Shown: positions 41,626 through 49,400, numbered from the stretch's first letter. The stretch: DNA of 64,000 nucleotides from Streptomyces lincolnensis (GCF_021173675.1 NZ_JAIHON010000016.1:159845-223844), one strand, 5' to 3'. Made by a program: numbers and translations. The notes: generated by a model from the letters alone, not told the origin.

Positions 41626-41665
41626 GCGCCCCTTTAGGGGCGCGGGGAACTGCGCGACCAGCCAC
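41626..41665. repeat. Dispersed GC-rich repeat with hairpin, after cofC
   Basis: GCGCCCC-TTTA-GGGGCGC hairpin followed by GGGGAACTGCGCGACCAGCC. The same sequence occurs at 63478-63505 (with a matching inverted arm at 63422-63449) and in broken form at 24453-24509. It starts one base after the cofC stop, so it may act as a terminator. Confidence 0.85.
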
Positions 41666-41715
41666 ATCCAGGCCGCACCCCGGAGACGAACCATTCGAGG
41701 CACTACCCTGCCGCC

Positions 41716-41907
41716 ATGCAGGCCACCGCGTACACATACGACCCCGACACCCACACCGGCCAGGTACTCCTCGACGACGGCACCCCCATGCCCTTCGACG
41801 CCCCTGCCTTCGAGGCCGGCGGCCTACGCCTACTCCGCCCCGGCCAACGGGTCCGTATCGAGATGGAGGGGACCAAAGTCACCCTCGTGACGCTCCAGAC
41901 CTTCTGA
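41716..41907 (+). CDS. Small conserved OB-fold-like protein
   Basis: A 63-residue protein, MQATAYTYDPDTHTGQVLLD onward, with a pattern reminiscent of cold-shock or S1-type beta barrels (TGQVLLDDG, LRLLRPGQRVRIEME). Function unknown. The ATG has no strong Shine-Dalgarno. It lies between the cofC repeat and a strong terminator shared with hupS and appears to be its own unit. Similar short proteins are, as I recall, conserved next to hupS in Streptomyces. Confidence 0.75.
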   Translation: MQATAYTYDPDTHTGQVLLDDGTPMPFDAPAFEAGGLRLLRPGQRVRIEMEGTKVTLVTLQTF

Positions 41908-41927
41908 GCGCGTCGCAGACACGCCGC

Positions 41928-41955
41928 GGGCCGGACTCCGACAGGGAGTCCGGCC
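41928..41955. terminator. Bidirectional terminator between the small OB-like gene and hupS
   Basis: Perfect 12-bp stem GGGCCGGACTCC / GGAGTCCGGCCC with a 4-nt loop between convergent genes. Confidence 0.85.
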
Positions 41956-41979
41956 CGGCGCGTGAGTGCCCCTGTGCCC

Positions 41980-42639
41980 TTACCGCTTGCGGGCCGTGGC
42001 CTTCTTGGCGGTGGTCGTGCGAGCCGTCGACTTCTTGGCGGGCGCCTTCTTGGCGGTCGCCTTCTTCGCCGGGGCCTTCTTGGCCGTCGCCTTCTTCGCG
42101 GTGGTCTTCTTCGCCGCGGTCGACTTGGAGGCGGCCGCGGTCGTCGCCTTCTTGGCGGGCGCCTTCTTCGCCGTGGTCTTCTTGGCGGTGGCCGTGGTCT
42201 TCTTGGCCGTCGTCTTCTTCGCGGTGGTCTTCTTCGCCGCGGCCGTCGCCCGCTTCGCCGGGGCCGCCTTCTTGGCCGCCGCCTTCTTGACCGTGGCCGA
42301 AGCCCCGCCGGACAGGCTGCCCTTGGGCGCCTTCTTGACCGCCACGTCGTTCTTCGGGAGCTTCTTCGAGCCGCTCACCAGGTCCTTGAAGCCCTGGCCC
42401 GCGCGGAAGCGCGGAACGGAGGTCTTCTTGACCCGAACCCGCTCGCCCGTCTGGGGGTTGCGGGCGTAGCGGGCGGGACGGTCGACCTTCTCGAACGAAC
42501 CGAACCCGGTGACCGAGACCCGGTCCCCCGCCACGGTCGCGCGGACGATCGCGTCCAGGACCGCGTCGACAGCCTCGGCGGCCTGCTGACGGCCGCCCAG
42601 CTTGTCGGCAATCGCTTCTACGAGCTGCGCCTTGTTCAC
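41980..42639 (-). CDS. hupS: HupS, HU-family nucleoid protein with histone H1-like tail
   Basis: DNA-binding nucleoid protein; in S. coelicolor HupS acts during sporulation to condense spore nucleoids. The 219 residues comprise an HU domain (1 to about 93, with the signature GFGSFEKVDRPARYARNPQTGE shortened here) and a C-terminal tail (about 105-219) of repeated KKA/KKTTAK/KKAPAK units like eukaryotic histone H1 and mycobacterial Hlp. The start is GTG after AAGGGGAAGA. The leader (42640-42730) is unusually A/T-rich, including a TATATA stretch, consistent with a regulated promoter. The tail DNA is a degenerate tandem repeat. Confidence 0.96.
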   Translation of the reverse strand: MNKAQLVEAIADKLGGRQQAAEAVDAVLDAIVRATVAGDRVSVTGFGSFEKVDRPARYARNPQTGERVRVKKTSVPRFRAGQGFKDLVSGSKKLPKNDVAVKKAPKGSLSGGASATVKKAAAKKAAPAKRATAAAKKTTAKKTTAKKTTATAKKTTAKKAPAKKATTAAASKSTAAKKTTAKKATAKKAPAKKATAKKAPAKKSTARTTTAKKATARKR

Positions 42640-42776
42640 GTCTTCCCCTTCGGAGACATCGCCAGAACGAAAGTGTTCAAGCTTTTTCGCACGTTAGGCA
42701 GATATATACCGCAAATCAAACACGAAACGGGCTTATCACCCTTGTGCCGCAACGGACTCGGTCGTCTTGGACTTGT

Positions 42777-43007
42777 TCAGCGTTCCTCTTCGGGGAATCG
42801 ACCCTCGTCCAGGTCCGCCGTGAACGCCTCCAGACGCCTTGCCGCGTCGGCGAGATCGTGCTTGGCCGCGGCCGTAATGACCAGCAGCTTCCGGGCCAGC
42901 GCCATCCGTACGCCCTCCGGGACTTGCAGTGCGCGCACCCTTGTGTGCGCTTCCTTGAGTTGGTCCGCGACTGCCGCATAGAGCTGGAGTTGGCCGTCGT
43001 GTTCCAT
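42777..43007 (-). CDS. Small conserved helical protein of unknown function
   Basis: A 76-residue protein, MEHDGQLQLYAAVADQLKEA onward, predicted all helical, charged, without cysteines or a membrane segment. The ATG was chosen because the conserved-looking part begins here; 61 more codons upstream are open but read as Arg/Trp-rich shadow. It sits between leuD and hupS. I recall a similar short gene at this place in other Streptomyces but know no function. Confidence 0.65.
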   Translation of the reverse strand: MEHDGQLQLYAAVADQLKEAHTRVRALQVPEGVRMALARKLLVITAAAKHDLADAARRLEAFTADLDEGRFPEEER

Positions 43008-43196
43008 GCACAGATTGTGCCATCTGGGGCGAGTTGTCGCCTGCCAGGGGTGCAACTGCCACCTCAAACGGCCTTCCGGGCGCATGCGGAAGCCACGGTC
43101 CCAAGGGACGCGTACCCCGACAACAACCGTCGTAACGTGGGAAGTTGGGAGGCCGTCGAGCCGGGCGCAGGGCCGATCGGGTGCAGACACAGCCGT

Positions 43197-43221
43197 ACCC
43201 CCGATCGGGCTGATCGGGGGT
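43197..43221 (-). terminator. Terminator after leuD
   Basis: Ten-base perfect stem ACCCCCGATC / GATCGGGGGT with a 5-nt loop, 85 bp after the leuD stop on its strand. The interval 43008-43305 holds no other feature. Confidence 0.75.
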
Positions 43222-43305
43222 ACGGCGGGGGTGTCGCGGTGGCCGAAACTCGACCTGTTCAGTTGCTCCGGGCGAAGACTTCGGTCAGAAGTCGAGCACT
43301 CCGGG

Positions 43306-43899
43306 TCAGACCGGGAGCGTCCGCGGCTTGTACGAGGGCCGCTTGGCCTCGTAGGCGGCGATGTCGGCCTCGTTCTGGAGGGTGATGGAGATGTCGTCCA
43401 GCCCGTTCAGCAGCCGCCAACGGGCGTTCTCGTCGAGTTCGAAGGCGGCGGTGATGCCCTCGGCGCGCACCTCGCGGGCCTGGAGGTCGACCGTGATCTC
43501 GGCCGTGGGGTCCTGCTCCGTGAGCTCCTGGAGCGCGTCCACGATCTTCTGCTCCAGAACCACCGTGAGCAGGCCGTTCTTGAGCGAGTTACCGCGGAAG
43601 ATGTCGGCGAAGCGGGAGGAGATGACCGCCTTGAAGCCGTAGTTCTGGAGCGCCCAGACGGCGTGTTCGCGGGAGGAGCCGGTGCCGAAGTCGGGGCCGG
43701 CGACCAGGACGGTCGCACCCTTGCGCTCGGGCTGGTTGAGGATGAATTTCTCGTCCTTGCGCCAGGCCTCGAACAGCCCGTCCTCGAACCCGTCCCTGGT
43801 GACCTTCTTGAGCCAGTGAGCAGGGATGATCTGGTCGGTGTCGACGTTGGAGCGGCGCAGCGGGACGGCCCGGCCGGTGTGCGTGGTGAAAGCTTCCAT
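43306..43899 (-). CDS. leuD: 3-isopropylmalate dehydratase small subunit LeuD
   Basis: Swivel-domain subunit of isopropylmalate isomerase in leucine synthesis; it pairs with LeuC. It is 197 residues, with NVDTDQIIPAHWLKKV near residue 18-33 and the DFGTGSSREHAVWALQ signature near 70-85. It starts with ATG 6 nt after the leuC stop, so the two are cotranscribed and probably coupled. Confidence 0.97.
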   Translation of the reverse strand: MEAFTTHTGRAVPLRRSNVDTDQIIPAHWLKKVTRDGFEDGLFEAWRKDEKFILNQPERKGATVLVAGPDFGTGSSREHAVWALQNYGFKAVISSRFADIFRGNSLKNGLLTVVLEQKIVDALQELTEQDPTAEITVDLQAREVRAEGITAAFELDENARWRLLNGLDDISITLQNEADIAAYEAKRPSYKPRTLPV

Positions 43900-43905
43900 G
43901 ACTGA

Positions 43906-45336
43906 TCAGACTCCAGCGGGCGTACGGGTCTCGGCGTCGGACAGGTCGGCCGGGGAGGCCAGGTGGCCCAGCACCGCCGTAGCGGCTGCGACCTGCGGCG
44001 ACACCAGATGGGTACGGCCGCCCTTGCCCTGCCTGCCCTCGAAGTTGCGGTTGGAGGTGGACGCGGAGCGCTCGCCCGGGGCCAGCTGGTCGGGATTCAT
44101 GCCCAGACACATCGAGCAGCCCGCGTGCCGCCACTCGGCGCCGGCCTCCTTGAAGACGACGTCCAGGCCCTCGGAGACGGCCTGGAGACCGACCCGCGCG
44201 GAGCCCGGGACGACCAGCATCCGTACGCCGTCGGCGACTTTGCGGCCCTTGACGAGCTCGGCGGCGGCGCGCAGGTCCTCGATGCGGCCGTTGGTGCACG
44301 AGCCTACGAAGACGGTGTCCACCTTGATGGAGCGCAGCGGCTGTCCGGCCTCCAACCCCATGTATTCCAGGGCCTTTTCGGCGGCGAGGCGCTCCGAAGC
44401 GTCTTCGTACGAAGCAGGATCGGGGACGTGGGCCGAAAGCGGCGCGCCCTGGCCCGGGTTGGTGCCCCAGGTGACGAACGGCGCCAGCTCGGCGGCCTCG
44501 ATGACCACCTCGGCGTCGAACTCGGCGTCGTCGTCCGTCCTGAGCGTCTTCCAGTACGCGACGGCCGCGTCCCAGTCCTCGCCCTTGGGGGCGTGCGGGC
44601 GCCCCTCCAGGTAGTCGAAGGTGGTCTGGTCGGGGGCGATCATGCCCGCGCGGGCGCCGGCCTCGATCGACATGTTGCAGATGGTCATGCGGGCCTCCAT
44701 CGAGAGCTTCTCGATGGCCTCGCCGCGGTACTCCAGGACGTAGCCCTGGCCGCCGCCGGTACCGATCTTGGCGATGATCGTCAGGATCAGGTCCTTGGCG
44801 GTGACGCCCTCGGGCAGTTCGCCGTTGACCGTGATGGCCATGGTCTTCGGGCGGACCAGCGGGAGCGTCTGGGTGGCCAGCACGTGCTCGACCTGGGAGG
44901 TGCCGATGCCGAACGCCAGACCGCCGAAGGCGCCGTGCGTGGAGGTGTGGGAGTCGCCGCAGACGACCGTCATACCGGGCTGGGTCAGGCCCAGCTGGGG
45001 GCCGACGACGTGCACGACGCCCTGCTCGACGTCGCCCAGCGGGTGCAGGCGCACGCCGAAGTCGGCGGCGTTCTTGCGCAGCGTCTCCAGCTGGATGCGC
45101 GAGACGGGGTCGGCGATGGGCTTGTCGATGTCGAGGGTGGGGGTGTTGTGGTCCTCGGTCGCGATGGTGAGGTCCAGGCGGCGCACCGTGCGGCCGCTCT
45201 TGCGCAGACCGTCGAAGGCCTGCGGGCTGGTCACCTCGTGCAGGAGGTGGAGATCGATGAAGAGGAGGTCGGGCTCGCCCTCGGCGCGCCGGACGACGTG
45301 GTCGTCCCAGACCTTCTCCGCGAGTGTCCTACCCAT
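43906..45336 (-). CDS. leuC: 3-isopropylmalate dehydratase large subunit LeuC
   Basis: Iron-sulfur subunit converting 2- to 3-isopropylmalate with LeuD. The 476-residue aconitase-fold protein has the cluster cysteines in FVGSCTNGRIEDL and GCSMCLGMNPDQL, and the substrate motif VCGDSHTSTHGAFG. ATG follows GGAGGGAAA. It diverges from ndgR, with a 188-bp promoter region between them holding a candidate operator. NdgR-type regulators are known to activate leuCD in Streptomyces. Confidence 0.97.
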   Translation of the reverse strand: MGRTLAEKVWDDHVVRRAEGEPDLLFIDLHLLHEVTSPQAFDGLRKSGRTVRRLDLTIATEDHNTPTLDIDKPIADPVSRIQLETLRKNAADFGVRLHPLGDVEQGVVHVVGPQLGLTQPGMTVVCGDSHTSTHGAFGGLAFGIGTSQVEHVLATQTLPLVRPKTMAITVNGELPEGVTAKDLILTIIAKIGTGGGQGYVLEYRGEAIEKLSMEARMTICNMSIEAGARAGMIAPDQTTFDYLEGRPHAPKGEDWDAAVAYWKTLRTDDDAEFDAEVVIEAAELAPFVTWGTNPGQGAPLSAHVPDPASYEDASERLAAEKALEYMGLEAGQPLRSIKVDTVFVGSCTNGRIEDLRAAAELVKGRKVADGVRMLVVPGSARVGLQAVSEGLDVVFKEAGAEWRHAGCSMCLGMNPDQLAPGERSASTSNRNFEGRQGKGGRTHLVSPQVAAATAVLGHLASPADLSDAETRTPAGV

Positions 45337-45491
45337 CGCTTTCCCTCCGGCCGGCGAGCGTCCACCGGCCCAACTAGAGATCTTGAGGAGGCGACTGCCC
45401 GGGCCCCTGTTCCGGACGACCGCCGCCGGGCCCTTGTCACACGGGCCGCTGTGTCATTCCAGAGTGGCGTGTTCCACGGAAAATTGAACTT

Positions 45492-45512
45492 GCGTTTCAC
45501 AGAGTGAGACGC
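45492..45512. promoter_or_regulatory. Candidate NdgR operator between leuC and ndgR
   Basis: GCGTTTCAC-3-GTGAGACGC, a 9-bp inverted repeat with one mismatch, 13 bp before the ndgR start. Another nearby pair, TGAA-7-TTCA, overlaps it on the leuC side. IclR-family proteins bind such palindromes. Confidence 0.55.
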
Positions 45513-45524
45513 GAGTATCGTTTC

Positions 45525-46241
45525 ATGGACAACAGTAGCGGCGTCGGCGTTCTGGACAAGGCAGCCCTTGTCCTGAGCGCTCTGGAGTCCGGTCCGGCCA
45601 CCCTCGCGGGTCTGGTCGCGGCGACCGGGCTGGCACGACCCACGGCCCACCGGCTGGCCGTGGCTCTGGAACACCACCGGATGGTGGCGCGTGACATGCA
45701 GGGCCGTTTCATTCTCGGCCCCCGCCTGGCGGAACTGGCCGCCGCCGCGGGTGAGGACCGCCTCCTCGCCACCGCAGGCCCGGTGCTCACCCACCTCCGT
45801 GACATCACGGGCGAGAGCGCGCAGCTCTACCGCCGCCAGGGCGACATGCGCATCTGCGTGGCCGCGGCGGAGCGCCTGTCCGGCCTGCGGGACACGGTCC
45901 CGGTCGGCTCCACGCTCACGATGAAGGCGGGCTCCTCGGCCCAGATCCTCATGGCCTGGGAGGAGCCGGAGCGCCTGCACCGCGGCCTCCAGGGCGCCCG
46001 TTTCACGGCCACCGCGCTCTCCGGCGTACGCCGCCGCGGCTGGGCCCAGTCCATCGGCGAGCGCGAGCCGGGCGTCGCGTCCGTCTCCGCGCCCGTGCGC
46101 GGGCCCTCCAACCGCGTGGTGGCCGCCGTCTCGGTCTCCGGCCCCATCGAGCGCCTGACCCGCCACCCGGGCCGGATGCACGCCCAGGCGGTCATCGACG
46201 CCGCCGCCCGCCTCTCCGAGGCCCTGCGCCGGACGGGCTGA
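45525..46241 (+). CDS. ndgR: IclR-family regulator NdgR
   Basis: Regulator of leucine and other amino acid genes, affecting antibiotic production in Streptomyces. It is 238 residues with an N-terminal winged helix (VLDKAALVLSALESG, TGLARPTAHRLAVALEHHRM) and a C-terminal IclR effector domain (LRDITGESAQLYRRQGD, VGSTLTMKAGSSAQILMAW). I chose the ATG giving MDNSSGVGVLDK, which yields the family length; a GTG seven codons earlier falls inside the palindrome. It diverges from leuC. Confidence 0.95.
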   Translation: MDNSSGVGVLDKAALVLSALESGPATLAGLVAATGLARPTAHRLAVALEHHRMVARDMQGRFILGPRLAELAAAAGEDRLLATAGPVLTHLRDITGESAQLYRRQGDMRICVAAAERLSGLRDTVPVGSTLTMKAGSSAQILMAWEEPERLHRGLQGARFTATALSGVRRRGWAQSIGEREPGVASVSAPVRGPSNRVVAAVSVSGPIERLTRHPGRMHAQAVIDAAARLSEALRRTG

Positions 46242-46322
46242 CCGCGGGATCCGACGAAGGGCCCGCCTCAACGCCGCGGCAGGGCCCCTCCCGTCGGCCA
46301 CACCGCCGGTCGACCGAGACCC

Positions 46323-46808
46323 TCAGCCGAGCCGGAGACGGTCGGCCGCACGGTCACCCCGCCGCCCGACCGGAACGACCCCGGTGGCCTTCCCGAGGCC
46401 GAACTCGGGCATGTTCACGTAGATCGACTCGTACGACCCCGCCGGCACGACGTATGTCTCGTGCCAGAAGCCGACCTTGCCCTTCCCCTCGCGCAGCCGC
46501 CGGTTGAAGGCGGCCCACGCCGGCCGGTGTTTCCCGTCCGGCGCCGACGCGTAGGCGAGCAGCTTCTCCTTCGAGTCCCAGTACTGCACCACGTACAGCA
46601 CGCGCGGGAAGCCCAGCAGGAACTGGTACCCGAGCAGTCCGCTGCCCTTCTCCCGCGACAGCTCCGCGATCATCGGGCCCATGGCCCTGGCCACGGGCAG
46701 CCAACTGCGCGGTGCGGCGAAGCTGTTGACCCGCATTCCGATCAGGAAGACGACCACCTCCTCCTCGCCCGCCGCCGTCGTGCGTCCTTCGATCGGCCTG
46801 CCACTCAT
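46323..46808 (-). CDS. DUF4188 family protein
   Basis: A 161-residue protein of the DUF4188 type, related to antibiotic-monooxygenase-like ferredoxin folds: VVVFLIGMRVNSFAAPRSWL, LGYQFLLGFPRVLYVVQYWDS, and WHETYVVPAGSYESIYVNMP. Function unknown; in other bacteria relatives are linked to aldoxime or heme-type chemistry, without proof here. ATG has a GGGGGA Shine-Dalgarno. It diverges from a MerR regulator across a palindrome and is probably its target. Confidence 0.85.
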   Translation of the reverse strand: MSGRPIEGRTTAAGEEEVVVFLIGMRVNSFAAPRSWLPVARAMGPMIAELSREKGSGLLGYQFLLGFPRVLYVVQYWDSKEKLLAYASAPDGKHRPAWAAFNRRLREGKGKVGFWHETYVVPAGSYESIYVNMPEFGLGKATGVVPVGRRGDRAADRLRLG

Positions 46809-46838
46809 CGCGTCCCCCGCTCCCTCACGATCGCGTAT

Positions 46839-46868
46839 TGGATAGTGAAGCTATCCATGCTTGGATAG
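46839..46868. promoter_or_regulatory. Operator of the divergent DUF4188 / MerR pair
   Basis: TGGATAG-5-CTATCCA, a perfect 7-bp inverted repeat at 46839-46857, followed by a third GGATAG at 46863-46868. It lies between two divergent genes and is A/T-rich, so it is a likely MerR-type site controlling both. Confidence 0.7.
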
Positions 46869-46915
46869 TGGCACTCCCCAACGGGGAGCGCAAGAGGAAA
46901 GAGGGTGCGGGCCGG

Positions 46916-47563
46916 ATGCGACTGGCGGAGCTGAGCACGCGCAGCGGTGTCTCCACGGCGACGATCAAGTACTACCTGCGCGAAGGGCTGCTGCACGCCG
47001 GCCGCCGCGTCACGGCCACACAGGCCGAGTACGACGAGGGGCATCTGCGGCGCCTGCGTCTGGTGCGGGCGTTGATCCAGGTGGGAGGCATCCCGGTGGC
47101 CTCGGCCCGCGAGGTGCTCGCCGCCCTTCAGGACGGGGACCTCGACCGCAACCAGCGGCTGGGCAGCGCCGTGTGGGCCCTGCCGCACGGGCCGGCTCCG
47201 GACGACGACGACCCGGCGACCGAGGTGGGCCGGCGCACCGCCGACGCCCTCCTGGACCGGCTCGACTGGGACTACGGCCCCACGGCCGACGCTCCCGCCG
47301 CACCGGCGTACGGGATGCTGGTGACCGCGATCGCCACGCTGTCCCGGCTCGGTTACCCGTGCTCCGTAGAGGACTTGGAGCCGTACGGCCGCGCGATGGA
47401 GCGCATGGCCGTCAGTGATCTCGACCTGGTGGAGCGCTACCGGACGCCGGAGGAGCAGGTGGAGGCGGCGGTGGCGCTGACCGTGCTGTACGAGCCGGTG
47501 CTGCTGAGCCTGCGCAGGCTGGCCCAGGCGGAGGAGTCACGTCGGCGGTTCGGCGGCAGGTGA
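46916..47563 (+). CDS. MerR-family transcriptional regulator
   Basis: A 215-residue regulator with the MerR DNA-binding domain at the N terminus: MRLAELSTRSGVSTATIKYYLREGLLHAGRRV. The dimerisation helix and a longer C-terminal domain of unknown ligand follow (YGMLVTAIATLSRLGYPCSV). The ATG at 46916 begins exactly at the helix-turn-helix with GAGGG upstream; an open frame reaches back 26 codons across the operator. Probably controls itself and the DUF4188 gene. Confidence 0.9.
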   Translation: MRLAELSTRSGVSTATIKYYLREGLLHAGRRVTATQAEYDEGHLRRLRLVRALIQVGGIPVASAREVLAALQDGDLDRNQRLGSAVWALPHGPAPDDDDPATEVGRRTADALLDRLDWDYGPTADAPAAPAYGMLVTAIATLSRLGYPCSVEDLEPYGRAMERMAVSDLDLVERYRTPEEQVEAAVALTVLYEPVLLSLRRLAQAEESRRRFGGR

Positions 47564-47587
47564 GCCGGGGTCCGACCGGGGAAACGC

Positions 47588-47617
47588 GGAAGGGCCCTCC
47601 CGAGGGAGGGCCCTTCC
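47588..47617 (+). terminator. Terminator after the MerR gene
   Basis: Fourteen-base perfect stem GGAAGGGCCCTCCC / GGGAGGGCCCTTCC with a 2-nt loop; it also closes the tRNA transcript from the other strand. Confidence 0.85.
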
Positions 47618-47623
47618 ATCACG

Positions 47624-47696
47624 TACCCCCGACCGGATTCGAACCGGCGCTACCGCCTTGAGAGGGCGGCGTGCTAGGCCGCTACACAACGGGGGC
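47624..47696 (-). tRNA. tRNA-Glu (CUC)
   Basis: 73-nt cloverleaf with anticodon loop CTCTCAA (anticodon CTC), T-loop GTTCGAATC and discriminator A. No CCA is encoded. Last of five tRNA genes in one minus-strand array. Confidence 0.97.
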
Positions 47697-47739
47697 GAGG
47701 ATCTTGCAAGCGTTTGATGTGCACCGCCGCAGATCCGAG

Positions 47740-47811
47740 CTGGTCTACCTGGACTCGAACCAAGACTAACTGAACCAGAATCAGTCGTGCTGCCAATTAC
47801 ACCATAGACCA
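47740..47811 (-). tRNA. tRNA-Gln (CUG)
   Basis: 72-nt cloverleaf, acceptor TGGTCTA/TAGACCA, anticodon loop TTCTGGT (anticodon CTG), T-loop GTTCGAGTC and discriminator G. Confidence 0.97.
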
Positions 47812-47831
47812 ATGTGGTTTAGACCAGTTTG

Positions 47832-47904
47832 TACCCCCGACCGGATTCGAACCGGCGCTACCGCCTTGAGAGGGCGGCGTGCTAGGCCGCTACACAACGG
47901 GGGC
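47832..47904 (-). tRNA. tRNA-Glu (CUC)
   Basis: 73 nt, identical in sequence to the copy at 47624-47696; anticodon CTC. Confidence 0.97.
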
Positions 47905-47933
47905 CCTAGCGATCCCGAGAAGATCGGAACCAG

Positions 47934-48006
47934 TACCCCCGACCGGATTCGAACCGGCGCTACTGCCTTGAGAGGGCAGCGTGCTAGGCCGCTACACAAC
48001 GGGGGC
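47934..48006 (-). tRNA. tRNA-Glu (CUC), variant anticodon stem
   Basis: 73 nt, same as the other two Glu copies except one compensated base pair in the anticodon stem (CTGCC/GGCAG instead of CCGCC/GGCGG). Anticodon CTC. Confidence 0.97.
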
Positions 48007-48027
48007 GATGCAGATGAGCTCTGCGAG

Positions 48028-48099
48028 CTGGCCTACCTGGACTCGAACCAAGACTAACTGAACCAGAATCAGTCGTGCTGCCAATTACACCATAGGCCA
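48028..48099 (-). tRNA. tRNA-Gln (CUG), variant acceptor stem
   Basis: 72 nt, same as the other Gln copy except a compensated acceptor-stem pair (TGGCCTA/TAGGCCA). Anticodon CTG. First gene of the array in transcription order. Confidence 0.97.
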
Positions 48100-48190
48100 C
48101 TGGAACGCAAGCCCCTGTGGGGATCTTGTTCTAGTTTGCTCCCCCGGGTTCCGGCCTTTCGGCCCGCTCTCCGGCGGCGCAGGAAGAACA

Positions 48191-48922
48191 TTACCCGAAG
48201 GTGGACGGGGCTCCAAAACGGGTATCGGCGCCGAGGAGAGCGGGGAGTTCGGCCAGCGAGGCGATCCGGTGCGGGCCCGCGGGCGCGGCGGCGCCGGTGT
48301 ACACGCCGTCGCGGTCGATCCACACCGAGAGCAGTCCGGCGTCGGCGGCTCCCCGCCCGTCGATCTCCGGGTGGTCGCCGACGTACGCCACCTGGTGCGG
48401 ATCGAGTTCCAGTGCCTCGCAGGCCGCCAGGAAGGCGCGGGCCTCGGGCTTGGAGACGCCGAGCTCCGCCGCGCACAGGATGGCCTCGAAGCGGCCGTGG
48501 ACGCCGAGGACGCGCAGCTTGCGGTCCTGGACGTGGATGCTGGAGTTGGACAGCACGGCGTGCCGGTGGCTGGCGGCGAGGGCGTCCAGGACCGGCAGGA
48601 CGTCCGGGAAGAGGGCCCAGGCCCTCTCGTAGTGCCCGATGTACCGCTCGAACCAGGCGTCGGCCTCTGTGTCGTTCAGCTCCTCGCCCAGGAACACCCG
48701 GACGCGGTCCCGACGCTGGCCCTGGAAGGAGACCTCCCCGGCCGAGAACCGGGCCCACTGGGCGTCGGTGACCTCCCGCCAGCGCGCGATGGCCCGCTCC
48801 ACACTCTCGTACGCGTCGATCAGGCCCTCGGCCGCGAGGTGCTCCCGCATACCGGCGCGGTCGGCGGCGGTGTAGTCGAAGAGGGTGTCGTCCACGTCCC
48901 AGACCACGGCTCTGATCACCAT
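48191..48922 (-). CDS. HAD-superfamily hydrolase
   Basis: A 243-residue haloacid-dehalogenase-like phosphatase. Motif I is VWDVDDTLFDY (Asp9 nucleophile, Asp11), motif II Ser lies in HAVLSNSSIH, motif III Lys in LGVSKPEARAF, and motif IV in YVGDHPEIDGRGA. The helical cap lies between residues 17 and 110. Substrate unknown. The start is ATG with a weak Shine-Dalgarno. It lies upstream of the tRNA array on the same strand. A short degenerate copy of its 5' end lies just upstream. Confidence 0.92.
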   Translation of the reverse strand: MVIRAVVWDVDDTLFDYTAADRAGMREHLAAEGLIDAYESVERAIARWREVTDAQWARFSAGEVSFQGQRRDRVRVFLGEELNDTEADAWFERYIGHYERAWALFPDVLPVLDALAASHRHAVLSNSSIHVQDRKLRVLGVHGRFEAILCAAELGVSKPEARAFLAACEALELDPHQVAYVGDHPEIDGRGAADAGLLSVWIDRDGVYTGAAAPAGPHRIASLAELPALLGADTRFGAPSTFG

Positions 48923-48961
48923 GACACCGACGGTACGCCGGATCGGCTGGGGGTTCGGGGG

Positions 48962-49030
48962 CTATCCCCCGATGAATGCAGCGTCGAAGAGGGTGTCGTC
49001 CACCACGTCCCGGACAACGGCTTTGACCAC
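48962..49030 (-). pseudogene. Degenerate duplicate of the HAD gene 5' end
   Basis: On the minus strand this reads VVKAVVRDVVDDTLFDA then AFIGG and a stop; the start of the HAD gene reads MVIRAVVWDVDDTLFDY. The DNA matches over about 48 bp with one inserted GTG codon and several substitutions. The copy stops after 22 codons, so it cannot make an enzyme. Confidence 0.75.
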
Positions 49031-49055
49031 CCTGCCAGGCTGGCACACTGAGGAC

Positions 49056-49340
49056 ATGAGCGAGTACCGCGTCCAGTTCACCGTCGAGGCCCGTACGACG
49101 TTCGACGGCCTGCCCGCAGAGCGCCGAGCGCAGTTGGACAGGGCCGTGCGGATACTGGCCCGTGACCCGTTTCGGAAGACGTCGACCGCGCCACTGGGAC
49201 CCGACGACAATCTGCGCAAGGCCTATGTGGCCCCTGGCGTGATGCTGGAATACGTGGTGGCCGGCGCGATCATGGTCGTCGTCGTGGTCTGGATCTTCGA
49301 TGAAAGCCAGTACCTGATCGACGAAGCCGACGCACAGTGA
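49056..49340 (+). CDS. Orphan RelE/ParE-like protein
   Basis: A 94-residue protein resembling the toxin half of RelBE/ParDE modules: YRVQFTVEARTTFDGLPAERR at the N terminus, LDRAVRILARDPF, and a core ending VVVVVWIFDESQYLIDEA. No antitoxin gene precedes or follows; the neighbours are the HAD remnant and gltX. It could be a solitary, tamed homologue. The ATG has GAGGA unusually close (2 nt spacing). Confidence 0.7.
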   Translation: MSEYRVQFTVEARTTFDGLPAERRAQLDRAVRILARDPFRKTSTAPLGPDDNLRKAYVAPGVMLEYVVAGAIMVVVVVWIFDESQYLIDEADAQ

Positions 49341-49350
49341 CCGGCACGCG

Positions 49351-49386
49351 AAGGGGCGGTACCCGGGCTGCCGGGCACCGCCCCTT
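49351..49386. terminator. Bidirectional terminator between the RelE-like gene and gltX
   Basis: Ten-base outer stem AAGGGGCGGT / ACCGCCCCTT and 5-bp inner stem CCCGG/CCGGG around GCTG, between convergent genes. Confidence 0.8.
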
Positions 49387-49400
49387 CTCGTGTGCGTGAC

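Noticed and set aside
41980..42330. Tandem DNA repeats in this stretch as a possible CRISPR or satellite
   Set aside because: They encode the lysine/alanine repeats of the HupS tail in frame; there are no regular spacers.
43008..43190. N-terminal extension of the small helical protein gene
   Set aside because: The open frame continues upstream, but the residues are Arg/Trp/Pro-rich and unlike the helical remainder, and no ribosome binding site supports the longer start.
47624..48099. tRNA array as a phage or integrative element attachment site
   Set aside because: Repeated tRNA sequences explain the direct repeats. No integrase or element-like genes flank the array.
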